DNA of 64,000 nucleotides from Terfezia claveryi (Eukaryota; Ascomycota; Pezizomycetes; Pezizales; Pezizaceae), in the NCBI GenBank assembly GCA_015179025.1, contig WHUX01000051.1:1-64000 (forward strand), in the 5' to 3' direction. This document shows, piece after piece, positions 31,024-44,000 of this stretch (position 1 is the first letter of the stretch; each line of letters starts with the position of its first letter). The notes beneath the pieces are model-generated. The model had not been told where the DNA came from. It was given only the letters and a program-made list of their open reading frames with translations, and searched no databases. Position numbers and translations under genes: made by a program.

Positions 31024-34000
31024 TGTTTCAAAGGATTCTTATTGATATCGAACTTTAGAGATTCTAGGACTCTGTAAACAGGATGACGGCTGTATATATC
31101 CCATTTTTGGATCTATTACAGGGACTATCACCTATGACTTAGAGGTTACACGCCTCATACACTGTATCCACAGTCTCCCCCGTAAGATACGATTCGAGAC
31201 GAGTATCACCTTTTGTGGCCCTCGGGTGGCTTTTCCAGCCTGATTCCCAGGTAGGCGCAGTACCCACTGGACCTGACCTCATGATTCCGTCCCTATTCTG
31301 AAACTCTCACTTTAGCACCAGCGTCGTCAGGGGAAGAAAATCTCCACACACACGCTAGGCTTGAACTGGAGACTTCCCGATTTGGCCTGTACAAAGTCAG
31401 TCTTGGCACCTACTAAGTAACTTTTCCTACTCGTAATCCCATGACGTTTGACAACCGAGCCCATTTGTTTACTCTACAGAGCCGGCAACGAACTAAGGTC
31501 CCTAACTTACTTGACTTGGGGGCATAAAGTTTATGCAGCAGCGGACACTTTGTTCCTGCATATTTATGTATTTGTGTCCATTTGGGTCCTTCTAAATTTG
31601 GAAGAAACAGATGTTAGTGAGACCGGGTGAGAATCTTTCCGCGTTTCGGGTCAGCAGCCACGGTTTCCATACTCCATATTGTACCTGTTATTCTGTAGAG
31701 TACAACTACAATAAAACGAAAAAAAAAATGTTGGACAATGAATTAGAGTTTTGAGGCGAACAGCCAATATAGTTTTCATAAAACGTCAACATTCCCAGGG
31801 CTGCATCACACTATGCAATCAGGTGAACCCTGCCTGTGCTAGCGTGCCGTTTATAGCAAAGACTGCTCGCCAAAAGATGCGGGTAGGGCACGATCAAAAA
31901 TACCAAAGAACATTGAATGAGTCCAGGCATCCCGGAAGCAGAACAAACTGGTCTCCAGCGTAGCAAGACTTGTATGGAAGTACACCCGGCCTTGTTCGCT
32001 AGATTTTGTGTATAAGATGAAGTACTCCAATGTAAAAAATATACCCTTCTCACATACAGTACATATACCAAACAAACATAAGTAAGTTCCATCCTTGCCA
32101 AAGCAATCCTATTCCAATACAGAGTACCAGCCAGGGGAATAATCTGCCTCAAAATCAAACAATAACGAAATTACAAGAATTCAGGGATCCCTAATCCAGC
32201 AAAACAAAGTGTTAATGTCATAATTAAGAATAATAAACACCTATAAAGAACTCCTGTGAATGCTGATCAAAAAAATAAACGCTGTGTGGAAACCAAGCCC
32301 TTCCTTTACTACTCTACCTACGGGGGAAGTCGTCGCGTCAAAACACAAGGTTTTAAGTGCAAGTCATAAGGTAACCAACATAGGCCATTTGACGTGATTA
32401 TGATACCTAGTAGACTAATAATGATACCCCATGTTGGACACATAAACCAAGTTTTGGTTGCTGTCATACCATGTGCAACTACCATCACTATCGCAAGCAT
32501 GCCCTGAATATCAGAACGAGCCCAAGCTCTACAGGATGTTGATGCTGCAGATGAAATTGTAGCATGTTCCTATTTATTGGCATCAGATGAGGTAGAAGGG
32601 GAAGAGATAGAGGAAGAAATCGAAGAAGAGCATATTCATGACCTCTTACATATGTAGCAGTGCAAAAAAACGTCGCTACCCACGGGTATCCTTCCCATGA
32701 TGCCAGTGCTAGTAGGCATGATATTTAGTGTGCTCGACGCCTATATTTATGAATACCCTGAGACTGCATTCCTTGCAGTGTTTCGATTGCATGGCAATCA
32801 AACATATGGAATAGCTACGCTTCTCACACAATTGGTCGTGGGTATTTGAACAAAATGTGAACGCGAGGCATGGCACGTTAAACAGAGCAATTGTGGGGCC
32901 AGTGCAGCGCTGCTGCTCGTCCTTCACAGAATAAAGTAATATATGTATAACCAATGTGCGTGGCTAAATGCCCAGGTAAATTTGGAAGTGCAATATCGGT
33001 GGTAAAATCTGCTGGTTGCCCGGGTCCAGAGAGCTATCTGCAGGTGCAATATTGGTCACGTGGTGTCATGCATACATAAAAGGTGAGACATTGGCCCGCC
33101 CGCAAATCAACCGACGAGAGCATATTGCGACTGTGGATGGGCTGCGTACACGCTGACGGATCCGACGTGATACTTGTATAAAACTTGTCGCTTTCCATCT
33201 CACCAGTGCGCGCGAGGTCTGAAGCCGCTAACAACGCTGGACCTGACATACTGCTCTATACGTTTGGATATGGAGTACATGGAGTACTCGGATTAGGTAG
33301 ATTTCAAGTTGAAAAGGAGGTCCTCAGTTCCCCTTCCACTGTCAACCAAACTCATCTCTTCCACAACTCCGGGGGACGCCCATTTGTTTTCTTCCCCACC
33401 TCGTCGAAGCCCTGACTTTCCACTAGTCTCACCTTAACCTTGCCACAGGGCTAAAGGCCCCTTACACCTCCGATACTCCGATACTCCGAAGCAAGCAGAT
33501 CACACCCACGCACGCCCATATCCATTGCACAAGCTTAAGCCACCCCCCGACCCGACCCGCTGCCCGCTCCACTTCCAAGGCCAAGGTACATCCACACGTC
33601 ATCCAGGAAAGGATTCGGAAAGTGACCTTCAAGCGTTTAGCCATATCCGCCGTCGAAACCTCCCTAGGAGCGGTCGGGTTCGAGACTACCGTCGAAATAG
33701 TGTTGAGTGATATCGGGGTTTTATCGACCGTGAAACATACATACTTTTTTGAAGGATATCTATTGCAATACTCTGGTTGGTGAGAAAAGGAGGGGAGGTC
33801 AGTATGCTAAATCCTTTCACTCCTTTTTTCCAATCATGATGGCAATGCATGTAAACTCTGGAGAAAAGTCGGGGTGTTTTTCGCGGGGGTGGGTAGGGTA
33901 CCTCGACTATCAGGCGAGGTGTCTTAATATATTGTTCTGGATTGTTATGTTTTAACCAATCCAACTACACCTCATATTCTTCACTCTTTCCGTGGGAATT

Positions 34001-34569
34001 CAATCGTTCTTCAAGTGGGCTAATATTCTGTTACTGTTATTTATACCCATTGCTTTTTCCTCCCCCGATTTACCACACGCGTTGCTTGATGACTGTCGTA
34101 TAAGCAATCGATTTCGCATGTTTCATAGCTCCTTAAGATTCATATCATTCCCCCTCTCAGCCCCGTTAGTCTCTCAGCTGGAATAGCTTTCTATTTGCTG
34201 AAATAACCTAAACCTGCATAAGCATTGACTGAAAACAGGTCTTGAATCTCGTGCGTAAGGTTGCATGAACTGCTACGGGGTTCGGGGTTTCCTATTCGAG
34301 GAAGAGCAATGCCCTTGATTGTTGAGGATATTATGCTGATACTTGGGATTTATAAAGACTGGTATCTAGGATCATATTGTACCTCGATCGAAAATAACAT
34401 ACACCTTCATTACATTTAAACGCTACGCAACGAGACAAACCACTTCTCTGAGCCTTTGACACCATATTTAAAATTCCTTACCGCGAAATTCTTCCGCCTA
34501 TCAATACAATCCAAGAACTATATATTTGGGGAAACTAGCGAATCTCAGTCCAAAAAATCACTAGAAAGA
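31024..34569. other. Long gene-poor region with scattered coding-like scraps
   Basis: No complete gene can be supported. Scraps: a plus-strand acidic frame at 32508-32657 (ALQDVDAADEIV ... EVEGEEIEEEIEEE); a minus-strand ATG frame at 33249-33034 (MSGPALLAASDLARTGEMES); and a plus-strand frame at about 33552-33780 with a helical segment (RKVTFKRLAISAVETSLGAV) that resembles a histone-fold start. None joins into a convincing gene by splicing. A tRNA-like segment at 31350-31425 is discussed under rejected items. Confidence 0.4.
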
Positions 34570-35074
34570 ATGGATAGCGCAGCTGTTGCAAAGTGGCTGG
34601 ATACAGTGTATGTGGAAATTCTATATACGTGTATACGACGTGCGGACTGGATGTCTTCTGATGGATGACTGTGAAATGTGTAGTATGGAATGGTCGAGCG
34701 TTACAGGCGCTCTTCTTATTGACTTTTCGTCGGGGCTCTGCTTAGGAGGTTTGAGTTCCGAGGTCTCTGCGCATTGTAACACACATACTGACCAACTGAG
34801 GACAAACAGCACGTGGTAAAGCCACGGAGTCAGACTCAACATATCTGACAATTGCAGCACGTACAGCATTAGATTCGAAAGGCGTTGGAGCTGTTGCATA
34901 CAAAGATAGGTAAGGATTGACCTACCCACTTTCTGGTGCGCAATTTCCTTGTGTGGTCGACGTGAGCGCTGACGATCATGTAGTAAGGTACTACTCCGGA
35001 AAGGACAGAGTGGGATCCTGGTGGCGGTATTTAAGGAGAAGGACACGCTAGAAGAAATGCCGGATGAGCTCTGA
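34570..35074 (+). CDS. LAMTOR5/HBXIP-like roadblock-fold protein
   Basis: Four tiny exons, 34570-34607, 34684-34748, 34810-34909 and 34984-35074, give exactly 98 codons (97 residues); all introns are GT-AG (GTATGT, GTTTGA, GTAAGG, with AG acceptors) and phases 2, 1, 2 agree. The protein begins MDSAAVAKWLDTV and has the LAMTOR5 pattern SVTGALLIDFSSGLCLGARG, then a helix (TYLTIAARTALDSKG), VGAVAYKDS, and a final strand KGQSGILVAVFKEK. LAMTOR5 is a roadblock-like subunit of the Ragulator/EGO-type complex that tethers Rag GTPases and TORC1 at the lysosome/vacuole. Human LAMTOR5 is 91 residues, a good size match. Function in this fungus is inferred by family. Confidence 0.68.
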
Positions 35075-36499
35075 ATATTTCAGAGACCCTGACGTGGGAG
35101 CAGGGTGGGAGCTGGGTGGGAGCTGGGTGAGTCAGGAATGAGGGTTTGGGTGAGAACGGAGGTGGTGGAGGCGGGAGTCCAGGTGCTGGATTTAGTTTGG
35201 AGGGGGCGTGGTTGGGTGAGATTGATGGTGCGGGCTGTCAGAGCAGTTTCTATCATCGACTGGGGAGGTTGTTGTGGGCCCAGTAGCGGTGGTGGTGCCA
35301 AGGGGAATGAATGAGTTCCCCTTCTCCCCAAGTGTACCATATACAGCCAGAAAATCGGCTCCTGTGATTTGCTCGATTGGATCCCCGCCGAGGAGGCATG
35401 TGCCGCGGAAGATCCCCAGGAGAGAATAGATGTTGATGGGTTAAACACCGTCTCGCTCTGGAGCTTCTCTGCTGGGGTAGCGATGGGGGATTAGGGATTT
35501 GTTAGCGGATTTGCATGGACAAGGAGTTATTTATTATTGATGCGAATCCCCTGTAGTTAAGTTAGTACGGGATTTTACATGTGTATGGAGAGCCAACGTA
35601 CAAGTCTGTGGCATTCTTTCAGATTGCTAGAACGGAGATAATGGCGAGGTGGCTGGTGGCAACTTTACTGTTGCTTATGAGGGGGGTTATTGTATTGACG
35701 AGCTATCTGGACGGCAGGTTAGTATAGGATATAATGGCATTTAGTGGAGGAGGTAGGGCTACCTTCTCGTAGTACGCAGTTTCTCCTCCTCGGCGACCTG
35801 GAGGCGATCATCATGGTAATAAAATTATGTAAGAAACTTGCGTTCGGGGGTTTAATCTCTCGCAAGGGTCCTAGTAACCTATTCCCTTTTGTCAGAGATC
35901 CATCCAGGTCATTAATGAAGTGATTAAAACGTTACTTCCAGATGCGTGTCATTTCTTCCGGTAAACGTATGCGACTCTCACTACAATCCACTACATTTCA
36001 TTCGTGTTAGAGGCTGAATTCACAATGTGGAATATATATTAACTACCTCAAACAAAAACCGGTATGTAACAAGCAAGGCTTGCAATTGACTAGTCTTTTA
36101 TCCCTTCTTTTTATCAGCCAATATTTCTTCCTTGTGGTAGGTAGGTAGATAGACATCAGAAAACTAACCTTCTTATGAGTACGGAACCCAGAAAACTCCC
36201 TCTATCAGTAATATAGGAAAAAAGTAAAGTATCCATCAATTCCTATTTTTGTCAATTTCCTTTTGAATATATATTTAACTTGCTCCTTGAAAATTCCGGA
36301 AAATAGTAACAATAGCAAATTGTTCCGGCGAATTGCTTAGGATACCGGCCAAGAATTTGGACAAATTCTCACTGTGTGCTCACAATTCTCATTATGCTTC
36401 ACCGATAATAGTAGAAGTGGCTTCCCCCATCATAGCATACGGGAGGATAGTCTGGCTAGCACACGGGAGGAAATATTCTAAAAGTCGAAGATCAGTACC
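35075..36499. other. Intergenic; one weak minus-strand ORF
   Basis: The minus-strand frame at 35080-35448 (Ser/Thr/Pro-rich, 122 codons, no domain) lies convergent to the LAMTOR5-like gene. The remainder is AT-rich with no supportable gene. Confidence 0.4.
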
Positions 36500-37279
36500 T
36501 TAAGTGTACTTGAAACAGAACGATAGCAGAGAAAAAATGGACCAGTCAGAAACATATCCTCGCCACTCAGTGAAGAACTCCAACTGCTTGCCATTGTAAC
36601 AGCTCATATACAGTAGCCTGGATCGATGTACTCGAGTTCTCAAAGCTAGAGATAGCAGAACTGATATCCAACTTCTGTGGATTTGGGAAGAAGGAGTCAA
36701 TAGGCGGTGAAGCTCTGGTAATGCATCCTTGAGCTGGTTCACTGATATATCTAATATGATGATTTCGAAAAAGGGTGGCGTATTCTTTCCATGCTTGAAT
36801 GGTGGAAGATTCGCGGAATTTCGTAACTGTAGTGATTGACATTTAGCATCACCGAACCTATTACATAAAAGTAGGGCAAAGGTGACAGAAGAGAGAAATA
36901 CATACCATTCTGGAATAGAATCCCTGGGGAGATTTGATTGAGAATTCGAAATCCGTAAACAGATCTTCCTCGGCTTGGAGAACCCGGGAAGCATTCCATG
37001 CTAGAATAAATATTTGTTAGCGAATCACCAAACCAGGTGGTTAAAATGGCATAATGCACCTGTATCATTATCATTGCCCAGTACTTGACTTCCCGTAGCA
37101 TCTCTTGCGAAGGTCCGCATGCACAGGTGTATACCCACTGAAGCCAATAGTATACAACTCATGTCCTTCCCCTCCAACTCCCATCTCTCTCGCAGAATTC
37201 CCCCGCCCTCACTGGCCGGCACGAGCAATACCCGCCCCGAAAGAGATACAACTGTGCGACTTGAATGCCTTAAAAGCAA
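36500..37279 (-). CDS. Hypothetical spliced gene, frame of last exon uncertain
   Basis: Three blocks connect by good signals: a 5' block ending at 37060 (ATACAG|GTGCAT), a middle exon 37000-36906 (acceptor TTCTAG; reading NASRVLQAEEDLFTDFEFSI), and a last exon from 36826 (acceptor CTACAG) to about 36500-36567. The donor region reads ATGGTATGTATTT: the first donor (GTATGT) leads to a frame ending at 36500, while a donor four bases on (GTATTT) leads to a more protein-like frame (KFRESSTIQAWKEYATLF) ending at 36567. The true 5' end is unclear; in the 5' block the frame is not preceded by a convincing ATG. No family recognised. Confidence 0.38.
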
Positions 37280-38244
37280 CTAGAAGCACATAGATCATCT
37301 CGTCCATGGGCCGACTCTTGCAGGATCTCCTCCTATGACTCTGTCATTAAGAATAACTCCGTAAAACTTGAGATATGCCAATGCATCTGGTCTGAGTTTC
37401 TAGGAAGTGCCGAGTCTTTGTCCCTGACGGGACGGGTTTCTAACGAACCCACGCTTGCGTGAGGGAGCTTTCCCATAAACTCCACCGAACCGCAAAATCA
37501 TCATCACTCGAAATATATGCGCCTTCCGCGCAATATCTATATCTTCCCCCCAAGGCCTAAGCCCTAATCCACCAAAAACGCCGGGACAGCTCCGGGTGCA
37601 TCCCGCCAGTTTTGTCCCCACAGCCTTGCGAAGTATCAACTTCTACAGAACAGGGCAAGTAAGTATCCACTAAACCCCAACCCGCCCTCAAAAACTGCAG
37701 CTCATACATTGGATATAGGGTTTCAGTATTTCCACCAGCGACCTTGCAATCGGTGCCATTTTCCTCCCATGAACAATGCTCCAGGCGTTTCACCAGCAAT
37801 AAGGGGATGTCGGCACTGGTTTGCGGCCAGGGTCACAGCTAAGAAAGAGGACACTCGCTATTGAATAGTCGCAGGCTCAATTTTTTGATTCCGTGCTGGC
37901 TCGGATCGCAGGATTTCAATATGCGAAATGTTCTCACCTGTGGAGCCCTGGTGCCTTCTGCAGAGAAATGGTCGGGTTCAGGTAATTTTCAAGCTTCCAC
38001 CAATGTTACCCTGACAACGCTAGTCCGTATGCGTGCTATGCAGGTACTTGTTTATTTACAGCGGCAGTATTTACGAAATTTCAGCAAGCCGAGAATATCC
38101 TACTTTCACCTCGCCTTCACCCATTCCTCATTTCTCCAATCATCAGCAGCCCCTCTTTTACATTGACAGACAATTCATAGCCAAAGCAACTCCCAATACC
38201 TTCCTACAAACTCCAATTTCCAAATCTCCACTCCAATCTACTAA
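37280..38244. other. Intergenic/kinesin upstream region; weak minus-strand ORFs
   Basis: Two overlapping minus-strand frames (37400-37639, 37557-37799) have no domain; a Cys-containing stretch near 37700-37790 is not repeated elsewhere. The last few hundred bases, C-rich on the plus strand, should hold the kinesin promoter and 5' UTR. Confidence 0.35.
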
Positions 38245-40126
38245 ATGTCGAAAGCACGCCCCCCCCACACCAGCTTGCAGATAGAAACACAAGCCTCTGC
38301 CGCCTCGCTCAGAGCTACTGTGGGCATTCCCCCTCCTTCACCTACAGTATCCGATGGCAGCAGTGCAGGAAATATTCGAGTCGTCGTTCGAGTCCGGGGT
38401 ATAAACGCTCGCGGTTCGTCCTCCCTTTCCCCCCTGCCTTCTCACCCCATTAACAATCCCCCCCATAGAAGCCGAGCGAGGGGCGAATTGTCTAGTCGAG
38501 ATAGATCCTCATACGCAAACCACGCATCTCTACCCTCCCACTGAAGGCGACAAATCTCACACACGCAAAATCTTCGACAAGAAATCCTTCACCTTCGACA
38601 ACTCCTTCTGGTCCGGTTCCCCAACTGACCCACACTATGCCACCCAAGAACACATCTACGACTCCCTCGGGGAGGAATTCCTCGACCATAATTTCGCGGG
38701 ATACCACACTTGCATCTTCGCATATGGGCAGACGGGGTCCGGCAAATCATACACCATGATGGGCGTGGAGGGGAACCCTGGCCTCATCCCCCGTACCTGC
38801 GAAGACCTTTTTGAAAGAATCGAAGTCTATCGATCCCCAGACGTGAGCTATTCCGTGAGAGTATCCTACTTTGAGATCTACAACGAGCAAGTCCGGGACT
38901 TACTCGCTCCCCGCACGGAAACTCCGCGGTACCTTAAGGTCCGAGAATCCCCCACCGAGGGGCCCTACGTCACGGATCTCATAGAGCTCCCAGTCAAGAA
39001 CTATGCTGAAGTAAAGCGCTTCATCGAGCTCGGCGACCAGAGCCGGACTACTGCCAGCACGAAAATGAACGATACCTCGTCCCGCTCCCATGCGGTGTTT
39101 ACGCTCATGCTCAGACAAGTGCACCACGACGTCAACAGCGACGAAACAACCGAGCGAGTCGGCCGCATGCGCCTCGTCGACCTTGCCGGCAGCGAACGCG
39201 CAAACGCAACTGGCGCAACTGGCGCACGTCTCCGCGAGGGTGGGAATATAAACAAGTCCCTCACCACCCTAGGCCGAGTCATTGCCACTCTGGCCAGCTC
39301 CTCTACTAGCACCAACATTTCCCGCTCAAAGAAGGAAGTCGTGCCATACAGAGACTCAATCCTAACTTGGCTCCTCAAGGACTCCCTGGGAGGAAACTCC
39401 AAAACTGCAATGATCGCCTGCATTAGTCCAACGGATTACGATGAGACTCTCTCAACTCTCCGCTATGCAGACCAGGCGAAACATATCAAAACTAGGGCTA
39501 CAGTCAACGAGGACCAAGTCTCTTCTGCGATTCGTGACGCTCAGGTCGATGCTTTGCAGGAGACGATCAGATCTCTACAATTGAAAATGGCTCAAGAATC
39601 AGACGCCAGACAGAGTAAAGAACATGAGATCCAAAATAGGCAGTTGGCGGAATACCAGAACCAGGTTAGCCAGATGCAACGCCTTATGGAAGAGCAGCAG
39701 CAGGTAGCTGAAGTCAAAATCAAGTCCTTGCAAACTCAAAACGAGACATTAAGACTACACTTGAAACTCGCTGTGGAAGGGCGGAGATTCTCCTCAAACC
39801 CAGTCGGCATGGGATCTGAGGTTGGCGGGGGTTTGAGTAGGAATAACTCAACACTAAGCCGAAATAGTTCCTTGAGGAGAGCTGGGAGTGTAAAGAGGAA
39901 CTTGGGCGGTGCTAGTGCTGGGGGCCAGCTACAGCAGAGTTTGCAGATGGAAGATGAAGGCCTCGGGGCAGAGAGTGAGTTTGGGAGTGAAGATGAATGG
40001 GATGATTTCATTACTGAGATTGAGATCAGGTGTGATGATGTGCTAAAGAGAGTTGGGTCATTTAAGAGGAAGGCTGCAGAAGATAAGGCTAGGTTTATGT
40101 TAAACTCGTTACATGAGAGGTCGTGA
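38245..40126 (+). CDS. Short kinesin-3 family motor (fungal Kin3/UncB-like)
   Basis: Exons 38245-38413 and 38469-40126 (55-nt intron) encode 608 residues. Motor domain: IRVVVRVRGINARE (N-terminal strand), P-loop GQTGSGKS (143-150), switch I NDTSSRSH (257-264), switch II LVDLAGSE (292-299), and the LTTLGRVIATLA and YRDSILTWLLKDSLGGNSKT segments typical of kinesin-3. Loop 12 region lacks the long Lys stretch of KIF1A. A neck and coiled coil follow (about 415-497), then a Ser/Asn-rich linker and acidic tail. It has no FHA or PH domain, as in the short fungal kinesin-3 group; these move membrane cargo along microtubules. Full kinesin-3 proteins (UncA type) are over 1500 residues. Confidence 0.88.
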
Positions 40127-41097
40127 ATGAGGGGAGGAAGATGTGGGGTATGTAAATTTCTTTGACCTGCTGGAAACTGACGGCTTCATTAAATTGGCAA
40201 ATGGGTGGGAGTTTTCTCGTGCTTTTCGCACTTTGCTAATTTTTTTTTTTTTTTTTTTTGAGGGGGGGTTTATTGTCGTTTTTTGTGAGAGCTAGAGATA
40301 TTCCTTGTTGGTTTTAATCTGGGCTTCTTCTTCTTTTTTTTTTAATTAATTATTTTTTTTTTTTGCACACAGCACGTGGCATGGCGTTGGTTTTGTTGGT
40401 ATTGGGGTTAGTTTACAAAGTTTCGTTAAATAATTGGTTGGCCATCACCAACCAAAGCTGATGTAAAAACTTTTGATTGATTTCTGTACATGAGAAACCA
40501 AACGCGAAGATTGATCAGTGTTTGCCTCAATTGTCTCTAAGAAAATCATTGTTTTGGAACTTATTTAAATGTTGAATATGTAAAGGTTAGCTACGGTAGC
40601 TAGGTACATGTGTGCTTAGTGGACACTTAAAACAAAGTAATGAACAGGGTAACTGCTGCCGCACAGCACTAAGGAGACCCATCACCTCTGTAATAATGAA
40701 CGATGGACAGCCTGTGGCAAGGCCTCAGTGGATGGAGGGGCGCTGGGGAAGTTACCTGGTGGAAGGCCGGTCAATATGGGGGGGTTCTCTGGAAGGAAGG
40801 TTGGTCAGTGGAGAGAGTTATCCTGTGGCTTGGTCATTGAAGAGGGCCAGTTGGAGGGGCCAAGATTAGTCAAGCTCTCCGAGTGGCCTGCTATTAACTC
40901 GCGGCCGAGTCAGGTAGATTTCATGTACATTTGCGTAGGTACTGCCCCTGACGCCCTTTCCAATTGCCCAGAGAATAATTTTGTAAAGTTCAGGGTCATG
41001 TAACATGTATCACCATGGGGTATTCATACAAACTCATCCAAGTCATTACAAATAATACTCGAGCTTACCAAATATAAACTCATCAAATAAAATTCCC
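40127..41097. other. Intergenic between convergent kinesin and VPS16; no gene
   Basis: Contains kinesin 3' UTR sequence, T-rich tracts at 40240-40275 and 40330-40362, and an overlapping pair of short plus-strand ORFs (40612-41003) with no domain. Confidence 0.45.
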
Positions 41098-44000
41098 CTA
41101 CTTCGGCTTCAATTGTGCAATCATCCTATCCAACTCCCCAATCTCACTCTGCACCTTCGCCCTCTGTCTCAACATCTCTAGTGCATTCAAATCCCTAGCC
41201 TTAAGCGCTTCCTCTCCCGCCTTCGCCAACATGCCACACTTAACCCACATATCCATCCTATCCGCTGCTGGTAAATGCGTACACTTTGGCACAAACAGCG
41301 CTGCGACCTTCGAATTCCTCGCCCCAAGACACTCATTGAAAAAAGGCTCCCACCCAATCGGGGACTTTTTCTGTTTCGACCATTCCTCAATCTCACCCCA
41401 GTCGCGCTTAGCTACAAGTCCGCGGAGTCGGAGCCACCAGTAGCGTTTTTCGGGGACTTTGAATTCGGATTTAAGTTTTGATGCGCGGGAGTTGTAGCCG
41501 AGGCGTATGAGGTCGAGGATAGTTTCGTTGAGGGAGAGGCCTAGGAATTTCTGGGGGAGATCTTTTTCATAAACTTCTTGAAGTTGGAGGAGACGAGAGG
41601 ATTCGTCGATAGTCTGAGTTGAGGATAAGTTCTGGTGCCCGGATATTGTAGGATGGGGTTGTTCAGGGGAGGGCAAACCTTAGATTCTAGTGCATGCTCC
41701 TTCAAGTCACCGAGGACTTTGGAGGCAAGTTTTAATTTCTCTAGTTTTGCGGAGAGTTCCTAGGGGTGTGGTTAATGTGAGTGAATCATGGTGCTTCTTC
41801 AAGACGTACCTCCTGTTCCATACTCTCACGCAGTATGACGAGGGCACCATCGACTCGCCGATCATCTTGGTAATACATGTCCTTGAGGAGCTCGCGGTCT
41901 TGCTCTCTTGCTGATGACTCTATCAAACTCGAGGCTACAGGGCGATTGTTGATAATACGGAAGAAGTTCGTGAGTGGATGTTTCTTCTTAAGATTCAACA
42001 GGACATAAGACACTGTGGACGAACGTCAGGAGCCGCTTATACAAAGTTGAGGAGGCCCAGAAATTTACTTACCGAGATCGGTATCTCCACTCTCGATAGC
42101 CTTGTCCAACGCAATTTCATCTTCTTCCATGTTCAACAACAGCGGGACTTGAAGCCCGGCTCGAGGCTCGTAATTCAAGAGCTAGAAGATATAAGCAAGG
42201 GAATAATCGATGTATTCCTATCTCTCACTCACCTGAGTCGCCAACCTTCCCCTCCCCTCATCATATGCTGTTCGAGCAATTTCCTCAAACGAGATGCCAT
42301 GTTTCCCATTCAGCTTTGCCACAACAGCCCTGCAAATAGTGTCTTCGTCATCTGTTGATACTCTGACCTTCATACAAGCCCAGTGTATGTAAATCTTTTC
42401 TGTAGGTAATCTCAGATACTCGGATATTTTCACAGCTAATTGATGATGCTGTCGATTTAGCAGTCGCTGGATCAACTTCTCTGGTGTGAGGCGAAGGAAT
42501 CTATGACTTTAGCATACTTTCTCAGTTCTCTGAGGGTAATTGAAAAGACCTACTGCTCGTAAGTGATTGGGAGTCCCACTTCGTAGTACCGAACTGCGTT
42601 CAATACTCTAAGTACCTCACACATCTCCACAAACTCGTCACTACTGTACAGCTCTAGGACAGATTTGCCAAAGGATGCAGCCTGTATGAGCGAGATGCCC
42701 TATTAGCACATTTCAGTCAAATTCCCTCAACAGATACAATCACCTTTAACAGTTGCTTTTGCCAATGGACATTGAATTCCTGGCCCGCTGCCTTCACACA
42801 TGCATCCACTGCCTCGGCAAGCTGGGGTCGTATTAATTGTATATTATCGTCTGCTTTTGGTGAACACTGTTCTAATTGATCGATTGCATCAACGAGTACC
42901 GACGCCGGTGATGTTGAGCCAATTCTAAAGATGGACTCCGTGACGTCTACATTCTCAGTTTGAATCTCATAACTCCTACGGCTGGTCCCCAGAGATGCAT
43001 ACCTGGAACCTTCTGCAAGAATTCACAGCAATCCGTTGTAATCAGTCGAACCCCATCAATTTCCGAGACGAGATGCACTCTACTGTCGTAGTAGTATCTG
43101 GTAAAAGTTATAAGCCCCTATTCCTTGTATCTGGCGTCCTTGCCTACCTCAGAGCAACGCCTCCTGGACCAACCATGTGCACCTCATCCTCCCATACCAG
43201 CACTACACTACTGTTCCCACACCACTGCATATCAATCGGTAGATTGTCGCCCATTCCTGTGTCGTACTCAGAGAGGTTGTCTTGAAAGTCCGAAGATATG
43301 ACCCAGACCTTTCCCTCAGCTGTATATAGTCCCACAAACTTGCCATTCGGGGAAACAGCAATATGCGAGAATGGACCTTGTTGTAGCACTTGGTCCTGAG
43401 TTTCTGAAGCATCTACTACCAAAATTGTAGCGCCTGTAGCTATGAGAACCTCCACATGACGAGACAGTGTATAATTCGGAGGTATCAACGCCCAACTGTG
43501 TATCTCTCCTTCCTCTCCCAGCCCAGGGTCTGCCAATTGCCGGGGTCTAGGTTCGTCATAACGAGAAACGGCCACCAATTTGTTGTTCCCTAGAAGTGCT
43601 ACAAAACCTACACCCCAAAATCTACACTCCTTCACTCCATATTCCTCTGCGCCCTAGTACACCGTCAGTATAGAGCTTCTGACTTAGTAGTGGATACGAA
43701 TTTACATTCCCGAGGGAGAATTGGGTGAAATCTCCCTGCAAGTCGTAGTAGCACCTAACCATCCCATCTTGAGTAACCACCAGTAACTTCTCATCCTCTG
43801 ACCAGCCTAATCCTTTAATTGATCCTTTATCCCACTGAAAGATGTCAGCCGGGCACATTTATAGTCGTAGGAATTGAGGTGTATACCGCAATCTTCCGTA
43901 TTAATCTCCCAGCGGAGCTATATAATTCGATCGATGGTTTGGATAAGGGCCCTCGATATGGTTGTGGTTTACTATCATCCTTCCATAGAGCTACCCCAGT

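Noticed and set aside
31350..31425. tRNA-like segment on the minus strand (TTACTTAGTAGG box A-like, loop with GTA, CCAGTTCAAGCC box B-like)
   Set aside because: The T-stem does not pair at the standard 5-bp/7-nt spacing and the acceptor ends pair only with extra bases in between; at best a decayed tRNA-like sequence.
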